A stretch of DNA of 64,000 bases from Prillingera fragicola (GCA_002335605.1 BEDY01000006.1:558001-622000), one strand, 5' to 3'; positions 1 to 11,192 are shown, numbered from the stretch's first letter. The notes: generated by a model not told the origin, from the letters alone. Program-made: numbers and translations.

Positions 1-812
1 GTGAAGCAGAGGAGAGCAGTGGCCGAGTGGTGGAAGTAGTGGAGGAACATGAGGGGCTTCTTCTTGAGGACGAGGAAGACCGTGTCAAAGAGCTCGAGGT
101 ACTTGATGTAGTAGTTGATCATGTAGTAGGTAACGAGGGTCTGGGCAAGTCAGCAGTGCTCAAACTGGCCGTAAGGACCACGTACAGGAGTAAAGGCGCC
201 GTCGTTGCAGATCGAGTAGTAGATGCCATTGTTGAGGTAGATGGGAATGACCTCCTCAAGCATCAGGAGCAGGAGCAGGAGCGAGCCCGAGGAGAGGATG
301 GCGTTGTGGAGACGGAAGAGAGCAGTAAGCTTGAAGGGCTTGCTGCCACTGCGTTCGGCGTCAGCAAACTAAAGTCATTTACGTTCTCCAAAGCCGGGCA
401 TGCCACGGCGGGACGTGCCGGGAGGCGCCAGACATGGGCTGGTTGCTCTGACCAGCTCCGCACGGTATGCAGGGGGCTTCGCAGAGCTGTCCGTCGCGAG
501 CATTTCGGCTCATGGCGCGTTCCGCTCTGAGCGCATTGCCGCCCACGTCTCCGCCGTCGCCCTAGAGCCTGCCGCCGGATAGGAGGTTGCTACTCACCGC
601 ATGAGCTCACGGCCACCAAAGATGACGAGGAGGTAGGTAACAAGGGCAATGATAACATTGCGCTGGGTGGAGAGAGGCGACTCTCCGGGGATCCAGCTAA
701 TGAGCTCCTTGGGAGGGTTGGGGAGGTTGAGACCCGTCCAGACCGACTTGATGGTCGTGATGAGCGGGCCCTTGCCAGGCTTGAAGATGGTGTTGAGCGT
801 GTCGACGATCAT
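1..812 (-). CDS. Fatty acid elongase (ELO/GNS1-SUR4 family), 3'-truncated by window edge
   Basis: Condensing enzyme of very-long-chain fatty acid elongation, a multi-pass ER membrane protein. Exons 812-598, 348-186 and 140-1 (open) close in frame; 172 residues are present. Start ATG 812 gives [10 protein letters not shown]. The text after it ([23 protein letters not shown] region, then a leucine-rich helix and the YSICNDGAF region) matches ELO proteins. The last exon contains the family block [16 protein letters not shown] and the catalytic histidine box HYFHH at about residues 158-162. The C-terminal membrane helices and the lysine ER-retrieval tail lie beyond base 1. Intron 1 (597-349) is 249 nt, long for this window; intron 2 (185-141) is 45 nt. 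The family is certain from the motif; the chain length made (ELO1/2/3 type) cannot be read from this part. Confidence 0.93.
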
Positions 813-1808
813 TGCAAGCGAAATTAAAAGAGTGAGCCAACGGGAGAAGAAGAAAAAAGCAAAGCCTGGTAGAGCTGCTTGAGAGGGGAGAAGAGGGGGG
901 GTTGGGTCTGGTGAAGAACGAACGAACGAGACGAACAAAGAAGTCGAGACTTGACGAACGGGGGGTGGAGAGATATCTGGATGTAAACTGAGGCCCCTGG
1001 GTGGACGCGGCGCGGTGAAAAGAGGCCGTGTCTGCATGGCTGCAGCCAGGACCAGCCAGCCAGCCAGGCAGCCAGGCAGGCAGCCCAGGAAGCGCCACGA
1101 CCAAACAGCACCCAGGCAGCGGCGGCTAGACCGGGACGGACGGACCTGGATGGCACAGAGCGGGGGCATTAGCCTGCATGCTGCATGAACGAGCGCCGGA
1201 CTTGCCGGGACTTGGCTGCTGCTGCATCGAGCACGACCGTGTACCACCAATGCACAGAGTTAGTGGTCGCAAAAAAAAAACACCAAAAAAACCCTGTCAG
1301 GGTGCCAATCTGGCCGAACACGGGCCATCGAACGAGCGGGATCAAAATGCAGGGCACCAGAGCCCAGGTGTTTCTCATCGTACGCGCCTACGCGCCGAGA
1401 GACGCGTTTGTCATCTCGGGCCGGCGGCCGACTGTCTTTCGCTCTTGCTCGTATTGGCTGCAGGCGGGAATACTATCACCCTCCCCCTGGTACGCCGGCA
1501 GAGTCACGGGTAATGCCAGGTGCTAAAGGAGCACATGTGCATACTACTGGGCCAAGAGCAAGAGAGGGTGCTGCAACAGGGTAATGGCGCACCATGGCGA
1601 TCATTAAACCTTTTCAAGCAGTGATCGCAGGCCCACGCGCCCACGCACGTCGTCGTCTGCGCAGCCAGGCCAGCCCACGCAGGCGCCAGCATCGGTGGGA
1701 CACCACCGTGGGAAACCTATGCCACACACCGCCACGCTTACATCACCGCCAGTCACAAAGATTAGATCAAGCGGTCACCATTATTTATTACCACCACCTC
1801 CCAACACA
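813..1808. other. Divergent intergenic region, elongase / SDR-like gene
   Basis: Upstream region shared by the elongase (leftward) and the gene starting at 1809 (rightward). It holds a pyrimidine/purine-biased leader next to the elongase, a short imperfect CAGC/CAGG tetranucleotide run at 1053-1086 and an A-rich tract near 1270-1295. I see no coding exon. Confidence 0.5.
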
Positions 1809-3533
1809 ATGCCCCTCCATTCGGCAGCCACTGCGTTCCAAGACGTAGAATACACGACACTCCTCACAGGCGTGGCAGCACTCATCTCGGCCTATGCTGT
1901 TAAAATCTACTCGTCCGGTGCAAAGTGCACTTGGGAGAGGGAATGGGCAGGCAAGATGATTATCATTGCAGTGAGTGGGAGCTCATCCCCCCCGGCTTTC
2001 TCGGCGTGGGACACGACCCATGCATGGATAATGTCGGCAATGTCTCCCAGCCACTGACATATCCTCAGGCGCCACCTGAACCCACGACACTGGCCCTCAT
2101 CCACCACCTGCTGCACCTGCCCTCGCCGCCGCAAATCCTCTACCTTCCTCCCCTGCCGTCACCTTTGCCGGAGCCTCTGTTGACGGTCCTCCACACTATC
2201 CGACTCTCGGCTTCCACCAACCCCCTTGCCCAGCTTCACTGTGAGGCTCTGCCCCCTACCGCACGAGCTGTCCGTGACTTTGCTCGTCTGTGGGCGTCCG
2301 CACCGTACGGCACCGCCGGCGAGGGAGGACGCCGTCTGGATGCGATCGTCCTCGGAGGAGCATGGGAGTGCAAGGATCTCAGTCCTAGGCGCAGGCGCAT
2401 CTCGGAAATTGGTGGAAACAAGCCCAAGTTTACCGAGGAGAGGTGGACGCCTCAGCAGTTTCACTTTCATTTCATCACCTCGCTGTTGCCGTCGTTGCTG
2501 CGCCAGCCTGCGGAGCGCAACATTCGTATCATCACGCTCGTCTCGCCAGGATGGTCCGCAGCCATTCCAGGTCTGCAGGCCGGACTGGAGGGCAAGCCTG
2601 CCAAGGTCGAGGAAGGAGAGTTGCATGCCGCTGGACGTCGCGGTGTCCAGTCGCTGCTGCTGCAGACACACCTGCGCCTGATCCTTGACACCCTGGCGAG
2701 TGCCACTTACTCGAAGAAGGGCGTGGTGCCCGATCCCAACGACCCGATCAAGAAGCGCGACGATAATGTTCAGAGCAACATTCTCGCCCTCAGCGTCGTC
2801 ATGCCGTGGGCTCGCGACGAGGTCATCAGGCCAGTCTGGGGCCAGGGCTCGACGATCAAGTGGTTCCTGTAAGTATCGCCGCTGCTTCCAAAGCTCACTT
2901 GCAGGTATCTCATTCTCTTCCCTATCGTTCTCCTCTTCACTCCGTCGCCCGCAAAGTCGATCCAGTCGATTCTCTACGCCCTATCCGCGCCAGTCAAGTA
3001 TGCGACCGAAGACGAGGCCGCAGCTGCGGGCAACGCCAAGGCTGCGCGCAATGCAGACGAGATCGCTGGCCAGATCCACAACGCAACCCCGGGCAAGTCC
3101 AACGAGGGCACGTTCGAGATCAAAGAGGACGGCAAGGACACCAAGATGGACGTTGACGCCGACATTCTCGCCGACCCCAGGCGTAACGGCGTGCGCCAGG
3201 GCTCTACCGTGCGCAACTGTGGCCTGTTTGAGTGAGTCACCCCCCAAGACCGTGGTCCAGGATACTGACGCAAACAGCCTCCCGCCAGTGCTGCACGACG
3301 CGCTCCTCGCGCGTGCGACCTACGAAAAGTTGGAGGCCGAGGTCGAGGCTGGCGTGCGCACCAGCGAGTCGCGTGAGAAGGAGTTTAATGCCGAGCAGGA
3401 GAAGGCCAAGGCGGCCGCGGATGCTGAAAAGGAAAAGGAGAAACTCGCTGCCGCAGCTGCCGCGAGCTTTACAGTTGGTGGGGGTAAGGGCAAGACAGCT
3501 ACTGTTGAGGATGACGGAGGGGCGGCCGCGTGA
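1809..3533 (+). CDS. Fungal membrane-anchored SDR-like protein (DUF1776/YSC83-type, tentative)
   Basis: Four exons, 1809-1970, 2069-2868, 2905-3231 and 3278-3533, close to a 514-residue protein. The N-terminus has a hydrophobic helix (LLTGVAALISAYAVKIY, residues 18-34), which suggests membrane anchoring. The middle resembles a degenerate short-chain dehydrogenase: a strand-like 'LDAIVLGGAWE', a later HFHFITSLLPSLL helix and 'IRIITLVSPGWSA', the place where SDRs have their serine strand. A second hydrophobic stretch (YLILFPIVLLF) follows the third exon boundary. The C-terminus is an Ala/Glu/Lys-rich coiled-coil-like tail. I recognise no intact YxxxK pair, so an active oxidoreductase is not claimed. 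Similarity to the fungal DUF1776 family (yeast YSC83) is a suggestion from layout only. The gene model itself is firm because all phases fit. Confidence 0.72.
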
Positions 3534-3995
3534 AGGAGGTGGACGTGGACATGCCATAGATGGATAATGTATCATATGCGCAACCCGAGCAAAGACGTTT
3601 CGCGGCTATCCCATCCCACACTACCCAAAGCTTTGAAGGTCTCTTAGCTGGACGCAGTGTCGTTTCATGTGCCGTCTCAGAGACAGAAATTAATTGATTT
3701 AATTGAGTCAGCCCACTGTAACCCCAACCTCTTGGATGGGTAGCTTTGGCGCCGTCAGTCCTGCACGGCCTGCGATATCGTGGATCAGGGCGAATCTGGT
3801 ATCGATACATACGACATTACCAGCGCAAACTCGGAGGACTTGGGGCATCTCTGCTCGCTTCGGTCCGCCGCCCCAGTCTCCAAACGGCCCACTCGGCCCC
3901 TGCTAATCACAGGTGACACTTGACTTTTTTAATATAAACAAAAAAGAAAATCCGCACCACCACATACCCGTCCCATCTGCGAACAATAACTGCGC
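3534..3995. other. Convergent 3' intergenic region
   Basis: Lies between two converging genes and should hold both 3' UTRs and polyadenylation sites. It has AT-richer patches (around 3690-3700 and 3927-3955). I see no coding exon. Confidence 0.5.
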
Positions 3996-5071
3996 TCAGG
4001 CGGTACGCTGTACCCGGGACTGGGACCGGGTGGTACGCATGTTGGCCGAAGATGCGCCGGCTGGTGCCGCAGTCTTCCGTTTTTTGGTGGGTCGGGCGGC
4101 CTCCTGTACATTGCTGCTACCTTGGGTCTCGGCAGGCAACAGCGTGTCTGCGCACGGCGGCGGGGTTGAGTGGTGCTTTTCATTGTTTTTTCTCGAAGTA
4201 GAACGAGAAGTAGTCGTGACGGGTGCCGGCCCAGAAGTCGACAGAGGTTGCCACAAGTGGGCACGTGGAGGAGCCTCATCGTTTACAGGCATGCCATTAA
4301 TATAAATGCGGTACTCAGTCGGGCCGTCGTCGTCTGAAAAGTACTCGTCCACATCGTCATCCTCGAGGTCCCCTTCGTCATAATTGACGGTCCAGTCAAC
4401 AGCACAGACATGTGCAGTTGTGATCGGTAGGGGGGCTAGAGGTACAACAACGTGCACCCATTTGGCAAAGGTTGCTGGGGTGGCGTGAAAGTGACTACGG
4501 TCGAGACGCCCGACAGAGTCGCGATGACCCGTCCAGCAGTAGTCGAGCGCGAAGCGTGACATGGCGGCCACCACTTTGCGGTGGGCAGGCGGTGTAGTGC
4601 CTGGCCAGCGATTCTGGAGTGCACGGCAGGCCTGATAATTAGCCCAACTCAAGGTGCCAGCAACGCATGCAACACACTTGGTCATATACTTTGTCCACGA
4701 GAATCCTTGTGTCCTCGACCCATTCCTCGGCGGATGAAAAGAGTTGAAGTTGCGCAAGGCGCTGCCGTCCACGGATGTGATTGCTGCTCTGTCAGTCACT
4801 GGGCAAACCGTCGCTGGACCCACAGCTCGAGGGCCTTGTCAATAACGGCAAAGCCAAACACGGCCTCTGACGGTGGGTTGCTCACCGATTCCGCGGCCGC
4901 AGTAGCCCATTGTTGGCTGGCTGCCCTGCCCGCGACACGTGAACAACGATCAGTGTCATCGAGGGTGGCGTAGGCTGGAATCGGACCGTCTCCCCAGGTA
5001 TCTCGCGGGAACACACCCAGCTCCATGGGGATGGTGGATGCTGGGGCCGAGGTTTTGGCGGTGCGAGGCAT
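3996..5071 (-). CDS. Hypothetical nuclear-type protein with acidic and basic stretches
   Basis: Exon 1 5071-4800 and exon 2 4761-3996 join across a 38-nt GT-AG intron (4799-4762) to give 345 residues; the phases fit. I do not recognise a family. The second exon has a Trp/Tyr-rich globular-looking part (WTKYMTKCVACV, ALDYCWTGHRDSV, FAKWVHVVVPLAPLP), then a strongly acidic segment (EGDLEDDDVDEYFSDDDG) and a basic nuclear-localisation-like cluster (RPTKKRKTAAP) near the C-terminus. These suggest a nuclear protein; no function is inferred. The start at 5071 is the most downstream ATG that keeps the frame; a second in-frame ATG lies upstream at 5173. The intron is short and its branch site is weak, so the junction is the least certain part. 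Confidence 0.55.
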
Positions 5072-5416
5072 GAAGGTGGAATATGAGAGATGATGGGAGG
5101 AGGCAAACACATGCTTGTGAGCGTGGTTTACGTGCGAAGCCGTCGGTGGCGCGGGTGCTAAGTATCGTGGCATCTGCCGGTCGTTGCCCACTGCCGAGGC
5201 AACTCAGTGCCATGCAGGTTGTGCCAAACAGGCGAATGTCTTTTCTTACCGCGTTAGCCTGCACAGCTGCCATCAGGTGCCAGTAAACACGGCTCGCTAA
5301 TCTTTGTGACATGGACAATGGGTGTCTTGTTTGTCGTTACATTCTTTCCTACAAAAGGAAACTACCACTTCACTCGCTCCACGGAACTCTGCCACCCAAA
5401 TTTACCACTCTCTACA
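5072..5416. other. Intergenic region between two hypothetical genes
   Basis: Divergent upstream region. I see no motif or exon I can support. It is somewhat AT-richer towards 5290-5420, as expected for a promoter. Confidence 0.4.
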
Positions 5417-5417
5417 A

Positions 5418-6596
5418 TCATGCCCCCTATCGTAGGTGTGAGATGAACCACCTTACTAAAGTTCTCAGCGAACCCCCGCTCACCGCCTGCTTAACTGCAA
5501 AGCGGATCGCATTTGTTGGGAACAACCGTATAATCAAAGCCGGGAAGATTTCAGCCGTGCAAAGCATGCCCGGACGAAGAATGCGCTCTTGTACGCCTTA
5601 AATGCCTGGGAGGAGACCAACCGCAAGGTGTTCGCATTCGTCGACTGGATTCTGACGAGGCTGTGGCTTCGGTCGACCGGCAGCGCAATGACATTAGGGA
5701 CTGTCGGGTACCTCAGTACGCAGTGGAGGAGGCGAAGGGGAGGCTCCAAGAGCCTGAGCGAACCCACAACCGTGCTCATCGTACCAAAGAGACAACCTTG
5801 AGAGGGCGGCTTATGTGTCTGTACAGGCGCGATGTCAGTTCCATCTTTGAAGGGGCGCCACGCTTGATGGCCGGCCGAATCGATGGCCTCCGCGCCGACT
5901 CTACGATTTCCTACGGAGCTCGAGACGACTTCGCTATCGCTGATCTGGCGATTGCTCCAGTCCGCCCCAAGGACTGGGGCAATCCCCTTGCAGTAGTCAA
6001 GCTCAAGGCCTATGCAGTAGCAACAGACGCTATCATGGACAGTGCTGATTGCGTTCGTGATGACGATGATTACAGGCTGCGAGTGGCCGAAAGGAGGATC
6101 ATTGTCTGGAATGCAACGACGGTGGATCGCCCTGTACCCTGGCGTGTGCGAGGAGCTCTAATCCTTGTTGCCGAATCATCTGCTCTTGCCTACATCTGTG
6201 GCCTCTCGGACGCAGTGCTAAGCAACGGCAACCGGTCCCTTGTCTCTGTGGTCGAGAGAGCTTGCCAGCCCAATGCCCTTTCCCACATCAAGTTCTATCC
6301 AGTTTTGGCCTGCTAATGGACGGTACCCCTATCCGTGGTCCCAACACTCCCCGGTTTACCAGTCTCATGGAGGCTATGCTCGGGCAGTGGCACACCGCTT
6401 CGCAGGGCGGTCTGCCCGTACCACCTCCGCCACCCAACTCTGGCTCCGGACGTGATCTCCGCTCTCGCCGGCACGTGAGTGGACCATATTGAAGTAAGTT
6501 CGTCTGAACAGGAGACCTTCTAACTGTCAGCCTTTCCAACAACTTGAGGACCGTCCGGTACCCGTCAACGAGCGTCTGTTTATCATCAAGACGTGA
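5418..6596 (+). CDS. Hypothetical gene, exon structure partly unresolved
   Basis: Coding signal is clear but the full model is not. A 777-nt frame runs about 5534-6316 and includes a Cys-rich start (PCKACPDEEC), a basic segment and a folded-looking region (YGARDDFAIADLAIAP, LILVAESSALAYICGLSD). A plausible start is ATG 5418 followed by an intron from GTAGGT (5430) to the AG at 5554; the phase fits. A second reading frame continues from ATG 6316 (MDGTPIRGPNTPRFTSLMEA) through donor 6475 and acceptor 6530 to an exon 6531-6596 ending in ERLFIIKT. The two halves overlap at a TAA/ATG and I find no consensus intron joining them. They may be two genes, one gene with a weak donor near 6237-6250, or a frameshifted pseudogene. 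No family recognised. Confidence 0.4.
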
Positions 6597-6649
6597 TGCG
6601 GATGATCGACGGTTCGGATATACCGCTTGCAGAAGACACCTATTTCTTT

Positions 6650-6991
6650 GCACTTCAACTCCCTTCACTGCGCGCTCCATCCCCGCCTCTGAGCCGCTTC
6701 TGGGCCCCTCCTATGCCACGCAGGCCGCGCAACAACAATGTAGCTCAGTTCGCGCCCGCCACCTCCGCATCAAGTCACGTTCTGCCTTTAGGCACTGCCT
6801 CCACACGTCACCTATTCCTTTGCACATAAGCTCCCTTCAGGTCTCTTCACCGCTCCTCGCCGCTTCTAGCCCGCTCCTAGGCCACGCAGGCCAAGCACGA
6901 AAACAATGTAGCTCGGTAGTACGCCCACCACCACGGGCACCTCCACACATCAAGTCACGTTCTGCCTTCAGGCCCTGCCTCCACACGCCGT
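6650..6991. repeat. Two-copy degenerate tandem repeat, unit about 170 bp
   Basis: Copy 1 spans roughly 6650-6810 and copy 2 6823-6991. Both share the ordered blocks 'CTCCCTTCA', 'GCCACGCAGGCC', 'ACAATGTAGCTC', 'CATCAAGTCACGTTCTGCCTT' (first 20 bases identical) and 'TGCCTCCACACG', with small indels shifting the period from about 166 to 180. It starts just 3' of the gene ending at 6596, and I see no coding frame kept between the copies. The rest of 6597-7344 holds nothing else I can name. Confidence 0.75.
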
Positions 6992-7344
6992 CCCCCCGGC
7001 CCCCACATATGATATGCACTCATGCGGCCCACTCACATACCGTATGTACCATGTGGAGCACCTGGCCAGTCCATCTTGTTCACGTTTGTTTTGAGGTACT
7101 GCCCGAAAGGCGATTCTGTCAGTGTTCATGTGTGTGATCTATAAATGTGGCAAAAACGTCGTTCCCGGCTTGGGGCTCCTCGCCTCCCAGCTCCCAGTGT
7201 CGATCCGGGCTTGCAACGGTACCTGGTGTAATTGTAGAATGCACTGCATGGGGCTCGCGAACAGCGGGGATTATTATCTACAGGCATATATAGAAGAGAC
7301 AGAACATGGTATAGCGATCCCAATCCCAAAGGTCAAGAAAGCGG

Positions 7345-9883
7345 CTACTCGATCCGACGAGCCTGCACACCGGCCCACTCCCACGTCTTCCACACATCTC
7401 CACGAACTTCGCGCTCGCGCACCGCTACGTTGGCATTCTTCTCCACCTGCTCGACGACACGTGCCCACAGGCGCTCCCGCGCCGACTTGCTTTCCCCAGG
7501 AGGAATGACGACGTCACGCAGCTGCGCTGGAGGGAGGTAGGGCGTGGGTGTGACTACAGGGTCGAGGTAGTGCTGGTGCTCCTGGTCCTGTAGACGCTGG
7601 AGGACGGCAGTGGCGACGGCGCGCGCACGCTTGCGCTCCTCGGCGGCGGCAGTCTGCGAGCGCGTGAAGAGCGCAATCGCTGCGAGAACGGCGGCGGCGG
7701 CTGTTTGTCAGCAAATTATACAAACAGGGATGACTCACATGCAAGCTGCTGCTTCCAGGCGTCGAGCAGATCAGTGGCCTGTGTCTTGGCACGGCAAGTG
7801 AGGGTCATGTCGGTGCGCGCGGACGCGTACCACGAGACACCGTCGGCGTCAATCGACTCGATGACGTCGCCGTGCTGAACCAAGTCCTTGAGGGCGGCAT
7901 CAAAGATTTCGTCAAACGCCTCACGCGTGAGCTTGAGCTGCAATGTCAGTGGACAGTCTAATGCAGAGCAACTTACACTGCGACGATCCGCAAACGAGTC
8001 ACGCAGGGCCGTCTCGGACGTGCCGTAGCGCTCGCCCTCGGAGCGGCCATCCTGGATGCCAGAGCACTCGATAGCGCCACGACCCTTGGCGAGCTCCGAC
8101 TCGACCTGACGGGCCAGGAGGCCGACCTGCTTCATGCGGACAGTGTCCGGCTGGCAACTCGGGGGGAACACACGTGAGCCAACGGTGGGCCAACCGTCAA
8201 CGAGCGGGCCGAGAGGGGCGAGCAGGTTTGGGGTGAGAATGTATTCGGGAGGGCAAGAGACGACCTCGCCCCCTGCACAGTCGGCGTGGGCGGGACAGGG
8301 CGTGCATTTTGTGGGGCGGGGCCAGAAGGGCACGAGCGGGAGGTTGGACAGTTCGCACTCCATCGGCGGCGGCACGCCCGGGTGGTCGAGCTGGAACTGA
8401 CTCCTGCTGGCAATGCACGCTTGTGCAGCCTCAATGGGGGCCTCGCGGCCCACAATGACAGAGTTGGTGCTCGAACCAGAGTCGCAGTAACCGTTCTCGG
8501 CCGACATTGTCTTGTACTGCGACGCCAATGCCAACAACAGCAAACCCAGGACCATGGCCGAAAGTGACTGCGGTGTGGCAACGGGGGCCTTCTTGCGGCG
8601 TATAATGGCCTTGCGAACCGTGGGCTTTTGCTGGACGACAACCTTGGTCTCGGGGTCGACCTGAGCTTCGTACTGCGTGACCTGGCCAAACTTTTCCTCG
8701 ACAACACGGTTCTGCTCATCGGCATACTCAATGTGCTGCCTCAGCGCGCTGCGAACATTGTCCGGTGGCGATCGCAGGTTCTCGGCGCTGGGACCAACCT
8801 TGCGAAGAATGGACGGAGGAGCGATCTGTGACGGAGCCGAGGTAGCAGTCCACTCGCTGGGACGCGGTGCACGGCGCTTAGTCTCACCAGGGCCGAGCGA
8901 CGACTTGCGGCGCTTGCGGGCTTTCTCGGCGGCCTCTTCGCTACCGCTCTGGAATGGGTTGAAGTCGCTGAATCCGGAGCCTTCATCCTCGTTCGAGTGT
9001 CGAGGCTTGTGCTTGTGCTTGTGCTCCTCTTCGCTCTCCTCCTTCACGGGCGCAGCCATGCTGGCACGGGGCTTGCGGGCTGCCTTTGTACCCTGCAGCG
9101 CCGAAGGAGGTGCCAGCGCAGAGTCGGCGGCCATGGACGGACGCACAGACCGTTTCTTGGCCGCAGGCAGACCGAGAGCCGGCTGGGCCGGCGGTGCTGT
9201 AGCAGGGATGGCGGCGGGCACATGATGGGGCGGAGTCTGGTAGACGGCCTTCTCAGCCTCGGCAATGACCGCCTTCTTGCTCTTCCTGGGCTTGGCGGGA
9301 GTCTCATCCGCCGACGAGATGGCAATAGGCTCCTCGGTGGCACGGCGCGAGCGAGGCTTCTTGGCAGGGGGCTCGGGAACGAGTTCTGCGTCGGGTTTGA
9401 CCTCCTCGGACGCAGCGGTGGTCGACTTTTTGGGACGAGAGCGCTTCTTCGCCACGGGAGCGGGTGGCGGCGTCGGCGGCTCGACCAGCGCCTCGTCGCC
9501 AGTGGCGCTTGATACGGCGACAATGCCACGTCCCGAGGGGCGCACGCTGGCGTTGGCGGCTAGAATCTGTGCCCGGCGGGGCTTGAGTTGGGCCTCAAAG
9601 ATGGAAACGAGATCGGCCTTCTTTGACACTGAGCGGTAGGGAATGCCGTGCTCCAGAAGGATAGACCTGAGTATGTCAGATACAGGACGTGGATGCCGCT
9701 TCTTACCTTAGTTGTGCGACCTGAAGTTGATGCAAGTGGGTAGATGGAGGTGGTTAGGGAGAGAGAGGAAATGTCAGCCGCCGTCGGGTAACGTAGCGTT
9801 AGGAGTCACGCGGCAGTGCTCACTTTGAGGCTAGAGGCGACAAAGTCCTCTGCGAGGTATACCTCGGCTGGCGGTATGGACAT
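7345..9883 (-). CDS. SRC1: Inner nuclear membrane protein, Src1/Heh (LEM/HeH - MAN1 C-terminal domain)
   Basis: Five exons, 9883-9824, 9720-9707, 9666-7977, 7937-7739 and 7700-7345, close to 772 residues. The N-terminus is a HeH/LEM helix-extension-helix (YLAEDFVASSLKVAQLRSIL, then LEHGIPYRSVSKKADLVSIF), the DNA/chromatin-binding fold of yeast Src1/Heh1, Heh2 and animal MAN1. A long, basic, disordered nucleoplasmic linker follows with several KKPRSRR/ARKRRKSS-type NLS clusters. Transmembrane segment 1 is near residues 394-412 (MVLGLLLLALA), followed by a Cys-rich lumenal domain (CTPCPAHADC). Segment 2 is near 656-668 (AAVLAAIALF), and the C-terminal domain ends in VWKTWEWAGVQ. Exon 2 is only 14 nt. 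Intron 3 (39 nt) is in frame and stop-free, so retention would add 13 residues. Intron 4 splits the gene just before segment 2 (see findings). Role by family: nuclear envelope and telomere/rDNA tethering. Confidence 0.93.
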
Positions 9884-10029
9884 TGTCGTCGTCTGTTGAT
9901 GATTAGGGCCGTTGAAGGCGTGGTAGTGAGTGGATGCGACGTGGTCGAGGTGGATGGTGTTGATAATGTCACAAGAAGTGGTGGGGCTGTTGTCGTCGCT
10001 CAATGTTTGTGTGTGTGTGGCCATGGAAA

Positions 10030-10071
10030 TATACTCCCGCCCTCACCAGCGTCATTGGGAGCGGGAGTATA
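10030..10071. promoter_or_regulatory. Inverted repeat TATACTCCCGC-N20-GCGGGAGTATA in the SRC1/REV7 promoter
   Basis: Perfect 11-bp arms at 10030-10040 and 10061-10071, separated by 20 bp, in the 258-bp region between the two divergent start codons (9883 and 10142). An ATG at 10024 in frame with SRC1 exon 1 lies next to the left arm but is probably not used. The arms contain CCCGC/GCGGG. A binding site for a shared regulator is an inference from position and symmetry. Confidence 0.6.
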
Positions 10072-10141
10072 ATTGTTGGTTTGTCCGTGCAAGGTGGAGG
10101 TCATTCTGTCTAGTCGTGTCAACATTGCACCATCATCTACC

Positions 10142-11077
10142 ATGCATTCGGCAGCAGCAGGTCCATCAAGGATCCCAGCAGGGCACTATCAAGACACAAA
10201 ACTAGGACTCAGCTATAAAGGTACATCGACCCAGTACGAACCCTACCACACTGACAGCCAGACACGGTCGACACCCTCGCATCCTTTCGTGAGTCTACTC
10301 GCGCACACGTCACAAGACTAACAGAGCAAGTCGAGATTGCAATCCACACAATCCTCTGCCTCCGTAACGTCTACCCTCCAACGACATTCACACGGCGTCG
10401 CGCCCACGGCGTGCCAGTCTACCAGTCCCGGCACCCAGAGGTCCGCAACTACATTGCCGGCGTCGTGGGGGCCATTGCGGCCGAGATGAACCGAGGGGTC
10501 GTCAGGCGCGTCACTGTCGTTATCAGGAGTACCGATACGGGGCTGCCGCTCGAGCGCTTTATCATCGACTTTGGATACATGGATATCGAGAATATGAACC
10601 CCGACAAGGGGGTGGTGGGCGCACCGAGTGAGGAAGAGGTGGGGCTGCAGCTGCGCGGGATGTTGGTGCGGCTTTCGGCGCTTGATGGGCAGCTGATGGA
10701 CACGAGAGGTATATGAATCCACCCATGCAGTGCTGACATTTAGGCGAGACGACGTTTGGGATTGTGGTGGAGACAAAGGACAATGCAGAGCCAATCCCAC
10801 CCGCTGATGGGGTACGTTATCGTCAAGCTAATAGTGCTGACTTGCAGACACCGTCGCCGTGGGTGCCGGCGCTCACGGGCGACACACTCAACACGTCTGC
10901 GGCGGTTGTGGGACATCATGAGCCACTCCTCAATGTCCGTGCAGTGGAGACTGGTATTATTGACGTAAGGCGCCAGAAGGCAGGAGGTCTGCTAACGCGC
11001 AGTTACGCATGATGGTGCAAGAGTGTTCGGCCAAGACTGGCGTCGATAGTCTCCAGATAGATCGAAACATGTCCTAA
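10142..11077 (+). CDS. REV7: REV7 / MAD2B-like HORMA protein, DNA polymerase zeta subunit
   Basis: Six exons, 10142-10220, 10262-10288, 10325-10708, 10744-10811, 10848-10964 and 11003-11077, close to 249 residues. The HORMA domain starts about residue 27: TVDTLASFQQVEIAIHTILC followed by LRNVYPPTTF and HGVPVYQSRHPEVRNYI, which lines up with the opening of eukaryotic REV7 (the 'YP..F' and 'HPE...YI' positions). Later parts (LERFIIDFGYM, TTFGIVVE, VVGHHEPLLNVRAVETGIID) are as expected for the domain core and safety-belt region. By family it bridges REV3 and REV1 in translesion synthesis. Exon 2 is only 27 nt. The first 26 residues have no recognised similarity and the start ATG is the only in-frame one available. 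Confidence 0.9.
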
Positions 11078-11192
11078 GCTTAGGCATCACCGCACACTGT
11101 TGTAACTTATCATCGACAATTCATGCATGCACGGCTTGATAATGTCGCATTAATTTCGTCCCCAGAATGCTCTACCAGATCCAGATCAGCAG

